Shown one piece after another: positions 25,900-38,776 of a stretch of DNA of 64,000 nucleotides. Position 1 is the stretch's first letter. Each line of letters opens with the position of its first letter. The DNA is taken from the NCBI GenBank assembly GCA_030268105.1, contig BSDZ01000011.1, positions 2,145,001 to 2,209,000 of the forward strand, given 5' to 3'. The notes under the pieces were generated by a model. The model saw nothing but the letters and a program-made list of their open reading frames with translations, had not been told where the DNA came from and did no database searches. This DNA comes from Volvox africanus (lineage: Eukaryota > Chlorophyta > Chlorophyceae > Chlamydomonadales > Volvocaceae). A program made the translations under genes and the position numbers.

Positions 25900-28163
25900 A
25901 TAACTCACCTCAACTTACCCAGCTATTTAGGGGTTGTGCGAAAGTGAACCTGGCGGGGCGGGGGAGGGGCCTGCCATGGCGCTTTTGTAGTTGTTCGCAA
26001 TGGTACAAAGTCGTGGGCTTTTATAGGGGTGCGAGCTTTTCGAGGTGATAAGCTGCGGGACAGAAAAGGGCGCCGACAGAAAAAGCCATGAGCGTTGCAA
26101 GTGTGTGCGAATGCCTCCGGCAACGTTTTGGACGGCGATAGAGCGAACAGCTGTGGTATCATGATGATGATCATTATTATTAAGATTCCTCATCTGCAGT
26201 CACCTCGCGAGCCATTCGTTGTAAGGTGGCAGGTCGCATGGCAAAACCGACCAGGCTTGCCGACTAACACGTGCGGATGTTATGGTATCATCGCTGTCAT
26301 GTTGGGTGACTAGTGCTGCTGGTCTAATGGCGAATCGTCACCAGAGGGAATCACCTTCCACAAGTCCTGAAATAACTTTCCGTTCGTGCGTATCATATCT
26401 AAATCCCTCAGGTGACGTGCCGTGCTTCTAAACGAAGGTTGCATCCAGATATAGAGCCATCTGGTGCGGATTGAGGTCGTGTGGTCCATCGGGGTGCGAT
26501 GGAAGGGCGGAAAGGTCGCGAGGCTTCTTCCGCTGGTCCCTGCGGCGAACGTCCGTATATATTGGCGTGCGTGTATCGATACATGGGGGCCTTACTCCCG
26601 CCGTACAAAGAACGGTACGGTACATCCACACGTTGTTTGTCAAAAGCTATGTGAAATGTGATTAGTTAGGCCCATGCAATATCGTCTTTGCCCCAGGCCT
26701 TACACATCCTTTTAGGGTAGTACATTATTAGCGACTTGCCCTGAAAGGACAAGCACGTTCTTGTACGGCAATTGCACGACGCGAAAGTTCGGAGCGAAAG
26801 TTGAGTAGTGGGGTCGCGAGCAGTACTCGGTCAGGACGAATCCGCTCGTCTTGAAATGCATGTGCTGGACATTTTGTATATGTTGGTGCCTGGGCGTGTG
26901 AAATCGTCTTGGAGGGGCTTCATTGTCCCCTTCGTACGTAGTGATTTGGGGTCTGTGTCATATCGGCATCGCGAGCCGTTGGGGCCTCCAAGCGTACCTG
27001 GGTAATCAAGCACTGGGACAGCAGGGCTGAGTGCACAGAGCAATACCGAGTGCTGTTTTGGTGGTATCGCTGGTGGCATGTAAACGAAGGGCGCCCAGTG
27101 TCCGTCCTTCGGAAGGTCCGGCATGGTCCGGCATGGAAGAAGGACTGCCTTCCCTTCAGAGGACTGCCGACATATTGCTTCAGATGATTTCGTTTGGTAC
27201 TATTTCTTGCCACAAAAATCTTGCGACGCTTAATTGCAATGAAGAAAGATGAGGAGGCGTAGGAGGCGTTGTGAAGGCTAGGTATGTGGATTGGGTTATA
27301 AGCGGGTGGGCATGTGGCACCAGCGTGCGGCAGAGGGAGGCGGCAGAGGGAGGCGGTCCGCCTGCCATCCCAAGTCAGCGCGGTAGAGTGATGGAACCAT
27401 ATGAAGCCTAGAAGCCATAACGCCCGTGGATTGCCTCAACTCCCTCAAAAAGCCTTGGTTGTGTGTGGGGTAGGTGCGCCTAAACATAGCGGCATCAAAA
27501 TCTTTCTGGTCGTAGATCGCGTCTTCACTTGGAAGCAAACAATAAGAACGTGTTGCACACATGGGTCGTACCGGGGCTGCTTGGCTTGGATTTAGTGTCA
27601 TTCAGACAATCAAGACCATCTGTCATCGGCCCCAAATGGGCTTGCACAACACAACACAACAGAGCAACAGCCTGAAAAGGAGGCGAGGTAAACATCCGAC
27701 TAAGGATTTAGGGTTGTAGGATTTTCGGGTTTTAGGGTTTTAGAAGCCCCACCAGCTGCCACCAAAGCCAAGGAACCTGCAAGGCAAGGACCTGCAGGCG
27801 TCCCACGCCTGCGCGGCAACTGGAAGCGACGCCCGAAACGGGTCTACCTTCAAAAGAACCTGCAACATTGGTCATGTCACCCAACCGGGAGAGAGCCGGA
27901 CATAAGCAAAAGACGAGTAAACGGGCTAAACGGCGATGCTACAATTTAGTCGGAATTCGGATATGCATGGCAGCATCGTTGGAGATGCTATGGTCCCATC
28001 CGCCACCCTCTTCCTCGTACAACTGTAATGCAAAATCCAGCACCCCAGGGTACCCCCTCTGTCGCTTGCAACAAGTTTTATTGAGACTCCGGGACGGAGA
28101 GGTATATTCGTGGCCACCAGCAGCGGCCCTTGCTAACGCACTTACCATCTGTGCGTCAGCCAT
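25900..28163 (-). CDS. Possible minus-strand gene of unknown function (fragmentary evidence)
   Basis: Several minus-strand segments read like coding sequence but I could not join them reliably. 28163-27939: an ATG-started 74-codon frame containing YPGVLDFALQLYEEEGGGWD. About 27865-27790: LLKVDPFRASLPVAAQAWDA. About 27550-27350: AIYDQKDFDAAMFRRTYPTH, followed by VPSLYRADLGWQADR. About 27110-27000: KDGHWAPFVYMPPAIPP, ending at a GTACGC donor. Together they could form a gene divergent from the methyltransferase, starting 274 bases from its start. No family recognised; the frames may also be chance. Confidence 0.27.
26220..26224 (+). promoter_or_regulatory. Candidate TGTAA poly(A) signal
   Basis: TGTAA about 490 bases downstream of the glycosyltransferase-like stop codon, in the right orientation. 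The motif alone is weak evidence. Confidence 0.3.
27705..27746. repeat. Degenerate interstitial telomere-like repeats
   Basis: Contains ATTTAGGG, TTTTCGGG, TTTTAGGG and a partial TTTTAG in tandem. TTTTAGGG is the telomere unit of Chlamydomonas and Volvox; here the array is short, imperfect and internal. Confidence 0.8.
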
Positions 28164-28436
28164 TATTGCACGCTTGGTGCAGGCAGGCTGTGTTACACTG
28201 CGTAGCTGCGTTTCCGTCCCACTGTTGTAGGAACGTGGAGGCGGTGTATTATTTAAGCGCTGTCAAGCCCATCGATCTTGCAAACTAGCGGTAACAAATG
28301 AACATCACGTCTTGTGTAAGGTAAAGTTAACAAAGAAAACTGTACGAAATCGTACGATACACTACAAGCGGTAACCGACGCGAAGTCGGGGGCACCTTTC
28401 CAGTAACTTTTAGGCGCAAAATCAATGCTTGCGTAG

Positions 28437-31400
28437 ATGGAGGCCACAACAGAAAATGCAGCGGCGAATGAACCTACTCCAGAGCAGCGGCAAGAACAGG
28501 AGCGCAAGGAGGTTCGCGAGCGGATTCGCCTTTTGCGCGAAAAGCTAGTTTATAGGTGTAGAGATTTAAGTAAATGGAAATATAACACTCCAGCCTCGGT
28601 TGAAGTTCCGCGAGAGCCGGCAAAAGCGGAAGCGGAGAAGACGTTGTTCAACATCATTACAGGATGCCTGTTCGATCCAACAACGCTAATTCCGGTGGAT
28701 GTACAGGCGCTGCACAAAAAGGTCGGTTGCGTTCACTGTCGTTATGACTTTGACGGAGCCGAAGAAGCCATTGCAAGCATGCAGCGGCGGCGATCCGCAG
28801 GATTACTCTCAGATAGACGAGTAAAGTAGCATGCGCCGCATATCCGATAACACAATTGGAAAATGGCTTCCGCATTATTCTATCTACGATGTAACTCCAC
28901 ACCGCACTACTCAGCGCTGTTCCGTACATACCAGTGTACCCTGGCCGGAGCCTGCAGGAGCCCGTGCTCCCTTACCTCAGCCTCCCACCTGACTATCTCC
29001 ACATCCACATCCACATCCACATGCCCCGTTCTCTCTCCCTTCATTCCTTCTCAATCTCCGCGGTAAGAACATGCAATCATTATCTTACTCGCCCCATAAC
29101 ACACTAACCCAGATTTTGGCGGACCCCGCCGGGGAGCGCTATGAGGCGGCCCTGTCTGCTTTGGGCCTCTCCTCTCCCGAACCACTTGTCCACAAACTCT
29201 CTTCCATCAGCTTCAAATTCGGCAACTCGGAGTTCAGTTGTCTCAAGATTGGGCAGCTCGCCTTCGCTGATGGTGTACGGATGTACGTCACGCGAGTGGA
29301 TCGACCCGCGCTCACCAGGTGGGGCCAGCTTGGGCCTTAAGGGCCAGGATAGACCCGAGCTCTAGGATTTGGGCTTGGAGCTCGGAGCTGCGTTTTTTTG
29401 GTTTGAGCGGTTTCCAGGGCTTTAGGGCGCGCATTGAAGGTTGGCTGCGGTAAGGAGGTCGGATTGCCCCTTCACCTGCAAGGCGGTCTGGGGCGCAGGC
29501 TTCATGGCTCAGCCGATCCTCTCCTAAGCAGGTAATCTGTACTCTAGTGGCTGTCAAGAGGCCGCGAATGGCTCCAACTTTTATCACGCCGCGTTCCTCG
29601 GCTTTTGCATAATTTGAACTAAGCATTGATCTCACTGTCGTCCCTTGGTACTGGCAGTAGCTAATACTTGAATGCTCACCTCTGCTACTGCGTTTGCCCA
29701 CATGTGTTCCCCTTTTTTTCCGTGGCGCCCGTAACTTATCGTGTCAATTGCGTTTGCAATCTTTTGTGGAAACATTACATTCAGGCTTACAGGCATTGAT
29801 GACCCGGACCGCCAGAAGCAGCAGCAGGGCCAGGCGCAAGGGCAGGGTCAGCAGCAGCAGGGGCAGGGGCAGGGGCACGGGGGGGCAGCCCAACCCGGGC
29901 AAGGGCAAGCGCAGCAGCAAGCCCAGACCCAGGGCGGAAACGTGGGCGTCTTGTCAGGGCAACAGCAGGGGCAGTCAGGGCAAGTGGGGCAGCAGCACCA
30001 GGGGCAGGGCCTTGTGTTGATGGGGGGCCAGGGGGCCCCAGGTGGATTGCCCGGCGGCCCCATGGGTATGGGCCTGATGCCGGATGGCGGCATTGGTGTC
30101 ATGCCGCCTCTGGGACCTGCCGGCATGATGGGTCTCTCTGGAGCGATGATGGGGCCGGGTGTGGGCGCAGCGACGGGTGGCGGCGGGGGCCCCGGCGGCG
30201 GCTTTGGAATGGGGCCCATGGGCCCGGGCGGGTTTGTGGGTGCGGCACGACCACCTGGTGGGTGGGCGGGACGGCGAGGAGGAGGGAGGGAGGGGGAAGC
30301 AACGCGCGCTCAGAGGACGCGAGGCGGGAGGGCGACCCTATCTTACTCAGTGTTATGTGTGCCCCGTGTATCAGTGATAAGAAGATGCAGTGAATGTGGT
30401 GGCATATTGGATAGTCGATGGGCAGAGCTGGAAGCCCGGAAACGTTGGAGACATATGTGCGTATGGTTGAGTGGTGTTGGTTGTTAAAGGGTGCCGTCGT
30501 TTGTGTGTTCGACCTCAGCCGGGGACGGCTTTCGCATGGGGGAGTCGTCGAGTCGTGGTCCGAATCTAGCCGATGTCCTTTCTGCTGCTCACGCGATTAC
30601 CCGTCCTGTTGCTTGCCGCATGACATATGCACTATATGTGGTGTATGAGTCTGCTTGAAGAAATAACAATCTTTCAATGGCCTTGGAATCTGACGGACTC
30701 GTACATGCGCCCGTCCGGCCCGACCCCTTACGCGCCGTAGGGGCTGCGAGTATGATGGGCTTCCCGGGCGGCGGGGGGGGAATGATGGGAGGTGCGGCGG
30801 GCGGTGGACCTATGGGCCACCCCGTACCGCCCCCCATGCCGCCCATGATTCCGCCCCCGGATGCCTCGTCCTCCATGCCGCCTCCACCGCCAATGGGACA
30901 GCAGCAGCAGCCTGATGCGAAGCGGCCACGGACTGAGCCCGGGGCCAAGGCAGGGGCAGGGCAGGTCCAGGGGTCAGGCGGCGGCGGCGGCATGATGGAT
31001 TTGGAAGAGCTGCTGAATAAGCGGTCCGTGAAGGAGAAGGTCAAGGTGGAGAAGTAAGAACGGAGGGGACGGGGAGGACACCAAACGGCAACGAGAAAAC
31101 GGGAGGCATGCGTTATGTGTGTGAGTGTGTTTAGTCGGGAGATGCCGACTGGGAAGAGGGGTATCTAGACGAGGACACGCCTGAGCGCTTAAAACACAGA
31201 AGGGTGGGTCAGCTCGGCAAAGTCTACTATGGCATATTCTGATGGTAAAGGCCCTCGGCGAATGGGACTGCCGCGATCCGGTGACACATATTTGCACTGC
31301 TCCTCCGTCCCCCTGCCTTCTTGCCTGGCTTGAGGCTTCGTTACCTCTACACCGTCGCCCCTCTTGCCCCTGGAGCTCGTTGCTTAACTAAGCTTTTTCC

Positions 31401-34152
31401 GAGATATCCCCCTGATCCCCCGACTCGCCGCTGGTCCGCCCTCCGTGACCTCATGCGTCCCTCTCCCCGGTTGGCCCCCAAACCGACCTTTGGTAGGGGC
31501 GCGGAGGTTCTAGATATACTTGCCAAGCCCACCGCCCGCGAGTCCGCCCGCGTGCAGCATTTCCGCACTGCGGGCGGTCCCGCCATCCGGGAGCACTGTC
31601 CGCACCTCACCAAGGATGAGTGCAGGAGGTGAGAGAGGAGTAAAGTAGAGTGGGCCTGGGGTCTTTCCTTGGGGTCACCGGAGCTGGAAGTTTGTGCCTC
31701 CCTAGTCGTAGTTCGGGAGGGAGAGAGGGAGAGGGAGCCAGAGTATCGAAACACGAGCACACAGGAGCCTGCGTTAGATATCCTCGGAGGCCAGGCTCTC
31801 ATATCGCCTTCGATGCAAATTCCTTGCTTTCGGTTTACCTTCAACCCACAGGCACCAAGTACACCACCCTTCTCACCCCGCTGAACTCCCCTCCTACACC
31901 TCTTCGCCCGCGCTGCATCCGCCAGGGTAAACGGCACCCCCGTGGCCTGCCACCGGCTACACTTCTTTCGTGTCGTGCAACCGCACACGGACGTGTCTCT
32001 CGGCAACTGCAGTTACCTTGACACATGCAGGTGTGACGGGCGGGCTGGTGGAGGGAGTGTCTAGACTGAGCCATGCGCGAGCTGTCGCGAAATTCGTCTA
32101 GTATCCATCTAGTAATCCTCTCGGCACGGATAGAGTGATGACAACCGAGTTTACGAACTTCGTACGATGTCCGTATGATTTGTTTAGCTGCGTTCAGATT
32201 TTGGGGGGATGGTGGATGTGGAACCATTGCTTGCGTTTGTTGCATTGGACAGGAGTACACTGATCCGTTGGCTTCTCAAACCCGATGCTGATGAATTGCT
32301 GATGATGAAATGTTGTTTTGCCCCCTTCCAGGAACATGCGCACTTGCAAGTACGTGCACTACCGGCCTGACCCTGAGCCCGATGTACCGGGCATGGGTTC
32401 CGAGATTGCCCGCCTGCGAGCCAGCGTGCCCAAGTAAGTTTTGCCCATGGGCATAAGCTATGTCTCGGGACGCCCACGAGGCCAGCCCACCCCCGTCCCG
32501 CGCCGCCCCCATATTCTCCCCACCTAGATGTCCCCTTTGATGACCTCCTTTCGAGGCCACCGGCCAATCGGCTGTCCTCGCTGACTCACTCAACGAATCC
32601 TTCGATCTATCTCTCACACTTCATCAAGCAACCGACAACGAGAAACCACTCAAATATAAAATGCAAACCCGGAGAAGAATATGATTCTTACGCTGAAACC
32701 AACCGGCATGGTGCGTCACAAAATTTCTTACTTGATCGATTATCAGGCGACTCCTGGAGACATTCCAAATGCCTGCTCTAATTCAGATACCTTCAGGCGC
32801 TCCAAGAGCCGCAATGGATCAACTGTGACGTAAGGAGCTTCGACATGACGGTGTTGGGCAAGTTTGGCGTCATCATGGCCGACCCGCCGTGGGAGATCCA
32901 TCAAGATCTGCCGTACGGTACAATGAAAGACGACGAGATGCTCAATCTCAACATCGGCTGCTTGCAGGACAATGGTGTAATCTTCGTTTGGGTTACAGGT
33001 AGGCTGCGGGTTGGACGGAGTGGCTAGTTACTTCCTTTTGCTCGGATGGCGATTTGAGAGGGGCGGCATCTGGGAACAATAAACGGACTTCAGCACCAGC
33101 TGAAAGTGGGATCGGATCAGCTATGGGGGATGATGCAAATTTTCGGGTTTCAGTGCGGGAAAGTAGCCTTTCCAACGGACGCCCTTGGCCCCGGTCTCAC
33201 CCTCACCGCCGGAGTAAGCTGAAGCTCTGCTCTCCCGCCGGACGTGCGGCTTCTCTCTCTGTATCTCTGTGTTCGTGCCAACGTCGCGTTACCCCTGCCG
33301 CTGCCTCGTGCCCGTTAGGACGTGCCATGGAGCTCGCCCGCGAGTGTCTTGCCAAGTGGGGCTACAGGCGCGTGGACGAGCTGATCTGGGTCAAGACCAA
33401 TCAGCTCCAGCGCCTCATCCGCACCGGCCGCACGGGCCACTGGCTCAACCACTCCAAGGAGCACTGTCTGGTCGGCATCAAGGGGAATCCGCAGCTCAAC
33501 AGGTAGGCAGCTAATTAACAGCTAGTAAGGTGGGGATGGAGTTGCGTGTGGGGTTGGTTTGCTCTGACAGCGTGGAAGCGCTCATAGGTTCAACAGAGGT
33601 CCATGCGAGATTACCCTTTGATTTTGGAGCGGGACCTGGACCTGGATCAGGATTTCCCGGCTTGGAGTTTTGCTCACACGGTGTGTGGAACCCCAGTCTC
33701 GGTTTTTCGTTTTGCTGTGTCGAATTAGTTCATGCTCCGCATTCATGGGGTACTCAGCAGTTATTCCCGAAAGCGCGCACAATTCACATTCCCCCCTTTC
33801 GCTGATTCAGTTCTCGACTACTCTTGCTCTCCAAACATGCCCACTCACACATATACACACCGAAAACCACGCCACAACGGGTGCACACAGGTACGTTGAC
33901 TGCGACGTGGTGGTGGCGGAGGTTCGTGAGACGTCTCGCAAGCCCGATGAGATGTACCCGCTGCTTGAGCGGCTGAGCCCAGGCACCCGTAAGCTGGAGA
34001 TCTTCGCCCGTAAACACAACCTTGCGCCGGGCTGGGTAGGTCTCGGCAACCAGCTGGAGAGTATCAACATTGTGGAACCTGATTTGATCCAGCGCTTCAA
34101 GGAGAGGTACGGCTACGAACCGTCGCCTAAGAGCAGGGGCTACGTGGCATGA
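28437..34152 (+). CDS. METTL3: METTL3/MTA-type mRNA N6-adenosine methyltransferase catalytic subunit
   Basis: Writes m6A on mRNA in the nucleus, normally as a heterodimer with METTL14. Ten exons in consistent phase: 28437-28820, 29113-29318, 29785-30257, 30741-31053, 31497-31628, 31926-32030, 32332-32433, 32787-32998, 33319-33502, 33891-34152; 790 residues. N-terminal charged segment; Gln/Gly- and Met/Gly/Pro-rich stretch (about residues 197-440) with a KRPR nuclear-signal candidate; a short helix [14 protein letters not shown] typical of METTL3. Two CCCH zinc fingers follow; exon 31926-32030 supplies the cysteines that join them. The MT-A70 domain has DPPW at 32881-32892, the [23 protein letters not shown]-binding loop, [16 protein letters not shown], and the GNQLES SAM-contact motif. 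The first exon's donor is inferred and could instead lie at 28722. The catalytic half is unambiguous. Confidence 0.95.
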
Positions 34153-36240
34153 GAGGAATGGGTGGGACGACCGGGAACACGAGGCGAAGGAGGTAAAGGG
34201 TATGGAGGAGGTAGGGGAAGAGGTAGAAGATGGTGGAAAGCAACGACGGTTCTATGTTGTGTCTGTGGTGATAGTGGTAATGGAACATTTTCGGACGGCG
34301 TCGGTACGCAGTAATTGGTTGGCGGTGTGACGGTGAACTGCAGCAGGTAGGCGGTGGGCTAGGCAACATCGTTGTGTATGCGTGTTTATATGTATGTATG
34401 TGTGTATGTGTGCAAGCGCGCGCCCGTTCTATGTCTCTGTCATGCTTTTTTGGGGATGGGACCCGTACGCTGATTAAGAGATGTGTTGAACATGTTTAAC
34501 AAGAATGGGAGCCGGACGGGAGTGAGTTGTGTTCGTGGGAGTTTGCCATAATGTGATTTTCGGGTTCCCCCTCGCTGATAGCGAACGCAAACCATTGAAA
34601 CGGCGGGGAGGGCGGGTGGAATGGCAATTACCCGAAAAGACAAGGGCGGTTTCAGGGATTAAAATCCCACACTCAGACAGAAGAGCGCAAGGTCTGGGAC
34701 ATTGCTCAACTCTGCGTTATGCATGGGTCGGTTCATCCACATGGCATGCCAAATTGACCAGCTGGTGGGGAAGCACTTGGGAGCTAGCGGTGCCGAAAAT
34801 GCGGTAGCACCCTGGCAGAGATGGGATGAGAAAGTTCACATACACAGTTCGGTGTCCTCTGCTCCTCTCTCCCATTGGATTTTGCCTATCGTGGGATTAG
34901 GGAAAAGCAGCATCTGGATTTCAGGTTCCATCATGGAGCCGTCTATTCATGAAGCGGGATGGAGACGTGGCGTACCAGGGACAGCTGGGCTGCTGTAACA
35001 GCCCCATTAATGAGGGGCCCCCAAGGGTGGCCTCTTCCCCAACGGTTGCTTGATGAACAAGGAGAGAGGGGGATACTGATTCAGGCTTTGTGGCTTGTAG
35101 GGTTTGGTCGAGCAGAAGGCATCAATCGATGCACACGTAATACCCCCCTAACAATCGAATTACGAATGTTCGTTACGCTCCTTCGTGATATACATCAGGG
35201 CATTCGCATTCGGTACTGCCATCACGGCTTCGTGCAATGCATCCGCCACGAGGACGCCAATGATTAACCTCCAGCCGCCCGCCGCTCTACAGCTCATATC
35301 TTTACAGAGGTATAGCCCCATTCCTGCTTCCCCAGTTCACTTAAGCATAGTGAAAGACAATATTGAAAGAAACATCGCCTATCGCAACACAAAGCCGCAA
35401 AAACACGAGCGCTTTAAGTACGCAAGATGAAAATCGCTGACGTACCTTGCTGTACGAAAGATATCTGCTGTTAACGGGGGAACTCATAAAAGCCGGGTAG
35501 AGAAATCAACAGATTGTGACTTCTTAAATCATCTCCTTCTCAGAGAGAACTTTGCCTCCCTTCCACTGCCGTGCGCCTACGCTCTCACTGACATAAAGCC
35601 TTGTCAGATATGGTGCACTGCAAATTCCGTCGCGGGCCCATACAAACACATATGTGCTTTGATCCTTGCTATGTCCGTGCTCCGTATTATGTACATATGC
35701 ATCGCTCTCGAAAACTACAAACTCGGTGAACCTCGCACCATGTCCCGGGCACGCAGAGTTGGGACTTCATTCCTACATGGCCAGGTTTGGACTGCACAAA
35801 CTCAAGCCCCGGGCCCTGGCCATTACTGTTTAAAGAAAGACTTACGAAGATTAGATGGTGCGCCAAGCTGGCCGTATGCCAAGAGCCTGCCCCCAGCAAA
35901 TGCACTTCATGTCAGATAGAAGGCCCACGAAGAAAGAATGTTTGCTTGCTTATGAGTGTGAAAGCCATGAGCATAATAGAACCACCACCAAGAAATTGGT
36001 GTACAAAACCATATCCTGCTGCTGCTGCCTCACTCTGCTGCCTTGCAATCGACGGCAAGCACTGCATGCGTGACGAAATCGTACGTCCTCCATAATTGAT
36101 AACAAATTTTCCACCTCAGGCCACTTTTTGTAAAGCTTCAGGGAAGGACTATGCCGCCTCTTCTTGCTCTGCTCAGATACGGCGCAGATTGTTGTGCATC
36201 CTCAATGAACGCACAGCGGTCACCCTCTACGTCTATACGC
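34153..36240. other. Convergent intergenic region
   Basis: Between the 3' ends of the methyltransferase (+) and the membrane-protein gene (-). TGTAA at 34994-34998 is a possible, rather distant, poly(A) signal for the methyltransferase. A short GTAT/GT microsatellite lies at 34375-34412. I see no supported gene here. Confidence 0.45.
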
Positions 36241-38132
36241 TCAAACATTGCCTCCACGGTAGGCGTTGGTCCAGTTTGCGCCAAACCCGTGGTTGTTTTC
36301 GATATTGGCTACCATGCCCGACGCCACAGATGGCGGCGCTCCCGCCGTAGACGGTGTCTTTGCTATATACGAATTGCCTGTGGGTCCCAAGGAAATTCAC
36401 AGAAGCCACGACAGCGCGTTAGGGCAGCATAAAAGTCCCTGCTGATACCCACGATGAGCAAATGTGCACTGGCAAATGCCCCCTCAACACGTCATATGCA
36501 CACCAGAACTTGCCCCATACGTCTGATGCGACATGCTTGGTACTGGACAGCTGCATCCTGGCCGGCTAAATCGTAAAATCGCTGCAGGACATAGTGAATA
36601 CAACAGATGGCATGGCGCGGGTGGCCCGTCACAACATCGACCCCAAAACATCCCGCTATGCACCCTACGCCTCGGCGCGGCCTTAAGGTCTCCATCATAC
36701 TGGGTTGTTACCCAAGCGCACGAGGGGCTCGGCATGCGGTCTCTTCCTTCCATAACACGGACCACCGGCCAACCAACCCAAAGCGTTGGGGAGGTAGGGA
36801 CTTACTGCGCTCCTCCTTCTTTGTAAGTGCTCCGGCCGTAAATATCAACACCAGGGTGAGGAGAAGGTACGATCCACACAAGATATAGTTAAAAGCATAC
36901 GTTGATGTATATGTCTGATAGTCTGCGGCAGACCAGTGGCCCAATTTCTGCGTGGATGATTTACAACCAATACAGGGATATCGATGTTACAAACAGCACC
37001 CAAGGAGTTCATATGCAATGTACGGTTATATGGCTTATCACCACCAGCCTTCTCCGTCAACCACGACAGCCCCACTGCGAGCCACACTTTAAGCTAAAGA
37101 AGGCCCGGCTGCCCTGAGGTGGCTGCCAAACATCTCACTTGATACCGGTTATCATAAGGAACCCGAGTACCCCGTGACCGCACCAACTGATTAGAGGTTT
37201 AGAAGAGACAGCTTCCATAAATTCACCAAAAGAAGAGATTGCCGTCCCTCGTGCCATAAGCATAATAAAGTGGCTGCTGCCCTTCCCAGCGCAAAACTTA
37301 ACCAAAACCTCACAGCCTTGAGAAGGGCGAGGTCCGACCTTCAGGATCAGATAGCACTTACCCGGAACTGAGCCGCGAGTTCATCGTGCGTCTGCAAGAC
37401 CAGACCCGCCAGGAGGCTGAAGAAGCCGGTGTGGCAGCAGGTGCCGAGCATTACACCATAGCTCAGGGGGAGGGCGGCAAAGAAGCGCCTGTTCCAAACA
37501 TGGGGAAGGATCCAGCTATTGTTTTATCCGCACACGAAAGCATTAAAACTTCCAGGTTCCACTCACCCAACGAGGACAAAGAAGCTAAAAATAACCCAGA
37601 AGAGAACAATGAGGAAGCCTAAAATACAAGATGCCAGTAGGCTCTGCTTGAAAGCCTGCGCGAAGTCAACTGGCAAGTTATGTGACGTGTGCTTGCCGGA
37701 AGCAGACGAAACTTGCAAATGTCGATCGTCATTATTGGAACTACCGACCGCGCGATTTGGGAAGTCTGAGAGGAACTTCACTCCCTGCAGCAATTGGGAG
37801 GGATTTCAACAAAACTTCACCCTCTTTAGCAAGCACAGCTCCATCGTGCGCAACAGCTTACCAATTGAACGTTATGAAAAGTTACGAGGCTAATCGCCAA
37901 GTAAACGGAAGATAGAAGCTGCGGTAAGCAAGAGATTTAAGGAAGGATCCCTCGTCTCGAAACCTATGTAAAATACCTAAGTCGCTTACCAAATTAATCC
38001 CCCATAATGTCCACACAATGCTTCGTGGGCCAAAGCACCCCATTCTGCCCGACAAACGGCCTTGCAGATGCCGATATGTGCTAAATAAACAACCTCTGCT
38101 GAAACACACAACGGGAGCAAGTAACGACGATC
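36241..38132 (-). CDS. Unrecognised multi-pass membrane protein (5' exons unresolved)
   Basis: Eight minus-strand exons chain in phase: 37990-38132, 37567-37784, 37362-37488, 37139-37281, 37024-37048 (weak, 25 nt), 36806-36947, 36504-36581, 36241-36377 with stop. Donors are near-ideal (GTAAGC, GTGAGT, GTAAGT, GTGAGA, GTAAGT). Predicted membrane helices include LLASCILGFLIVLFWVIFSF, SYGVMLGTCCHTGFFSLLAG, WCGHGVLGFLMITG and NYILCGSYLLLTLVLIFTAG. The C-terminal tail is hydrophilic (VASGMVANIENNHGFGANW). The opposite strand also reads open for long stretches (hydrophilic Lys/Glu-rich), but I preferred minus because the splice phases agree at every junction. Upstream exons probably lie in 38200-38530. 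No family recognised, and function cannot be inferred beyond membrane location. Confidence 0.58.
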
Positions 38133-38314
38133 CTGTGAAAATTAATGTGTGACAGAAAACGGAATTGTGCACTGAAGATTACTGGACATGATTGTACATC
38201 ATTACCCTGCTTCCCGTGTGTCGGTACACGGCATGCGTGCTGCACCAGTTGCTAGGCATGCAGCCCTTAACTTGATAATGTAAGAAAAAATCTGCATTAA
38301 TTTTGTGGTTTCAG

Positions 38315-38776
38315 GGTACTGATGGTGAAGCCCGACAGGGATTTCGACATACGTCTCGCACACGGCGTGTACGCCTTGGTTTGCCGGTACCAATATACGA
38401 TGTACCCAACAACCCAAGGCAGAGCACGCCGGTTATTTCTGACAACAACCTAAGGGATGGATCCCACAGTCCAGAGCAATTCGAAGAACAACTCATCACT
38501 TCTACAGGAAAGGCCTTGCGCAATCGTGGCTTGTGTAATGTAAGAGTTAATTAGGTTAGCTCGCTCTTAATGTTGCTAAGTCGGAACGGCGAACAATACT
38601 GACCATGCAGTTTATTTTCATGTGCATCACAATGCCACTACATAACTGTTGGATAAATCCAGTTTACTACACCTACTACAATCCCGGCGGTCTGTCAATC
38701 AAGGACCGTGAGTGGATGGGGTGCATGGAAGCCAGTGCCTATGAGAGTGCGCGCCAGCTGTATGGATCCATGTAAA
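38315..38776 (+). CDS. Possible 3' exons of a small plus-strand gene
   Basis: Two segments fit a plus-strand model: 38315-38538, between a TTTCAG acceptor and a GTAAGA donor, and 38611-38776, starting after a TGCAG acceptor. The latter reads YYNPGGLSIKDREWMG and ends in TAA. They join in phase 0 across a 72-base AT-rich intron. The region competes with possible 5' exons of the minus-strand membrane-protein gene, and no homologue comes to mind, so this is tentative. Confidence 0.28.

Noticed and set aside
37353..37622. Plus-strand hydrophilic frame (PELSREFIVRLQDQTRQEAE) that looks coding
   Set aside because: The opposite strand has in-phase exons with near-ideal donors and membrane helices, and antisense of hydrophobic exons tends to give such Lys/Glu-rich frames. 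Kept as a finding rather than a gene.
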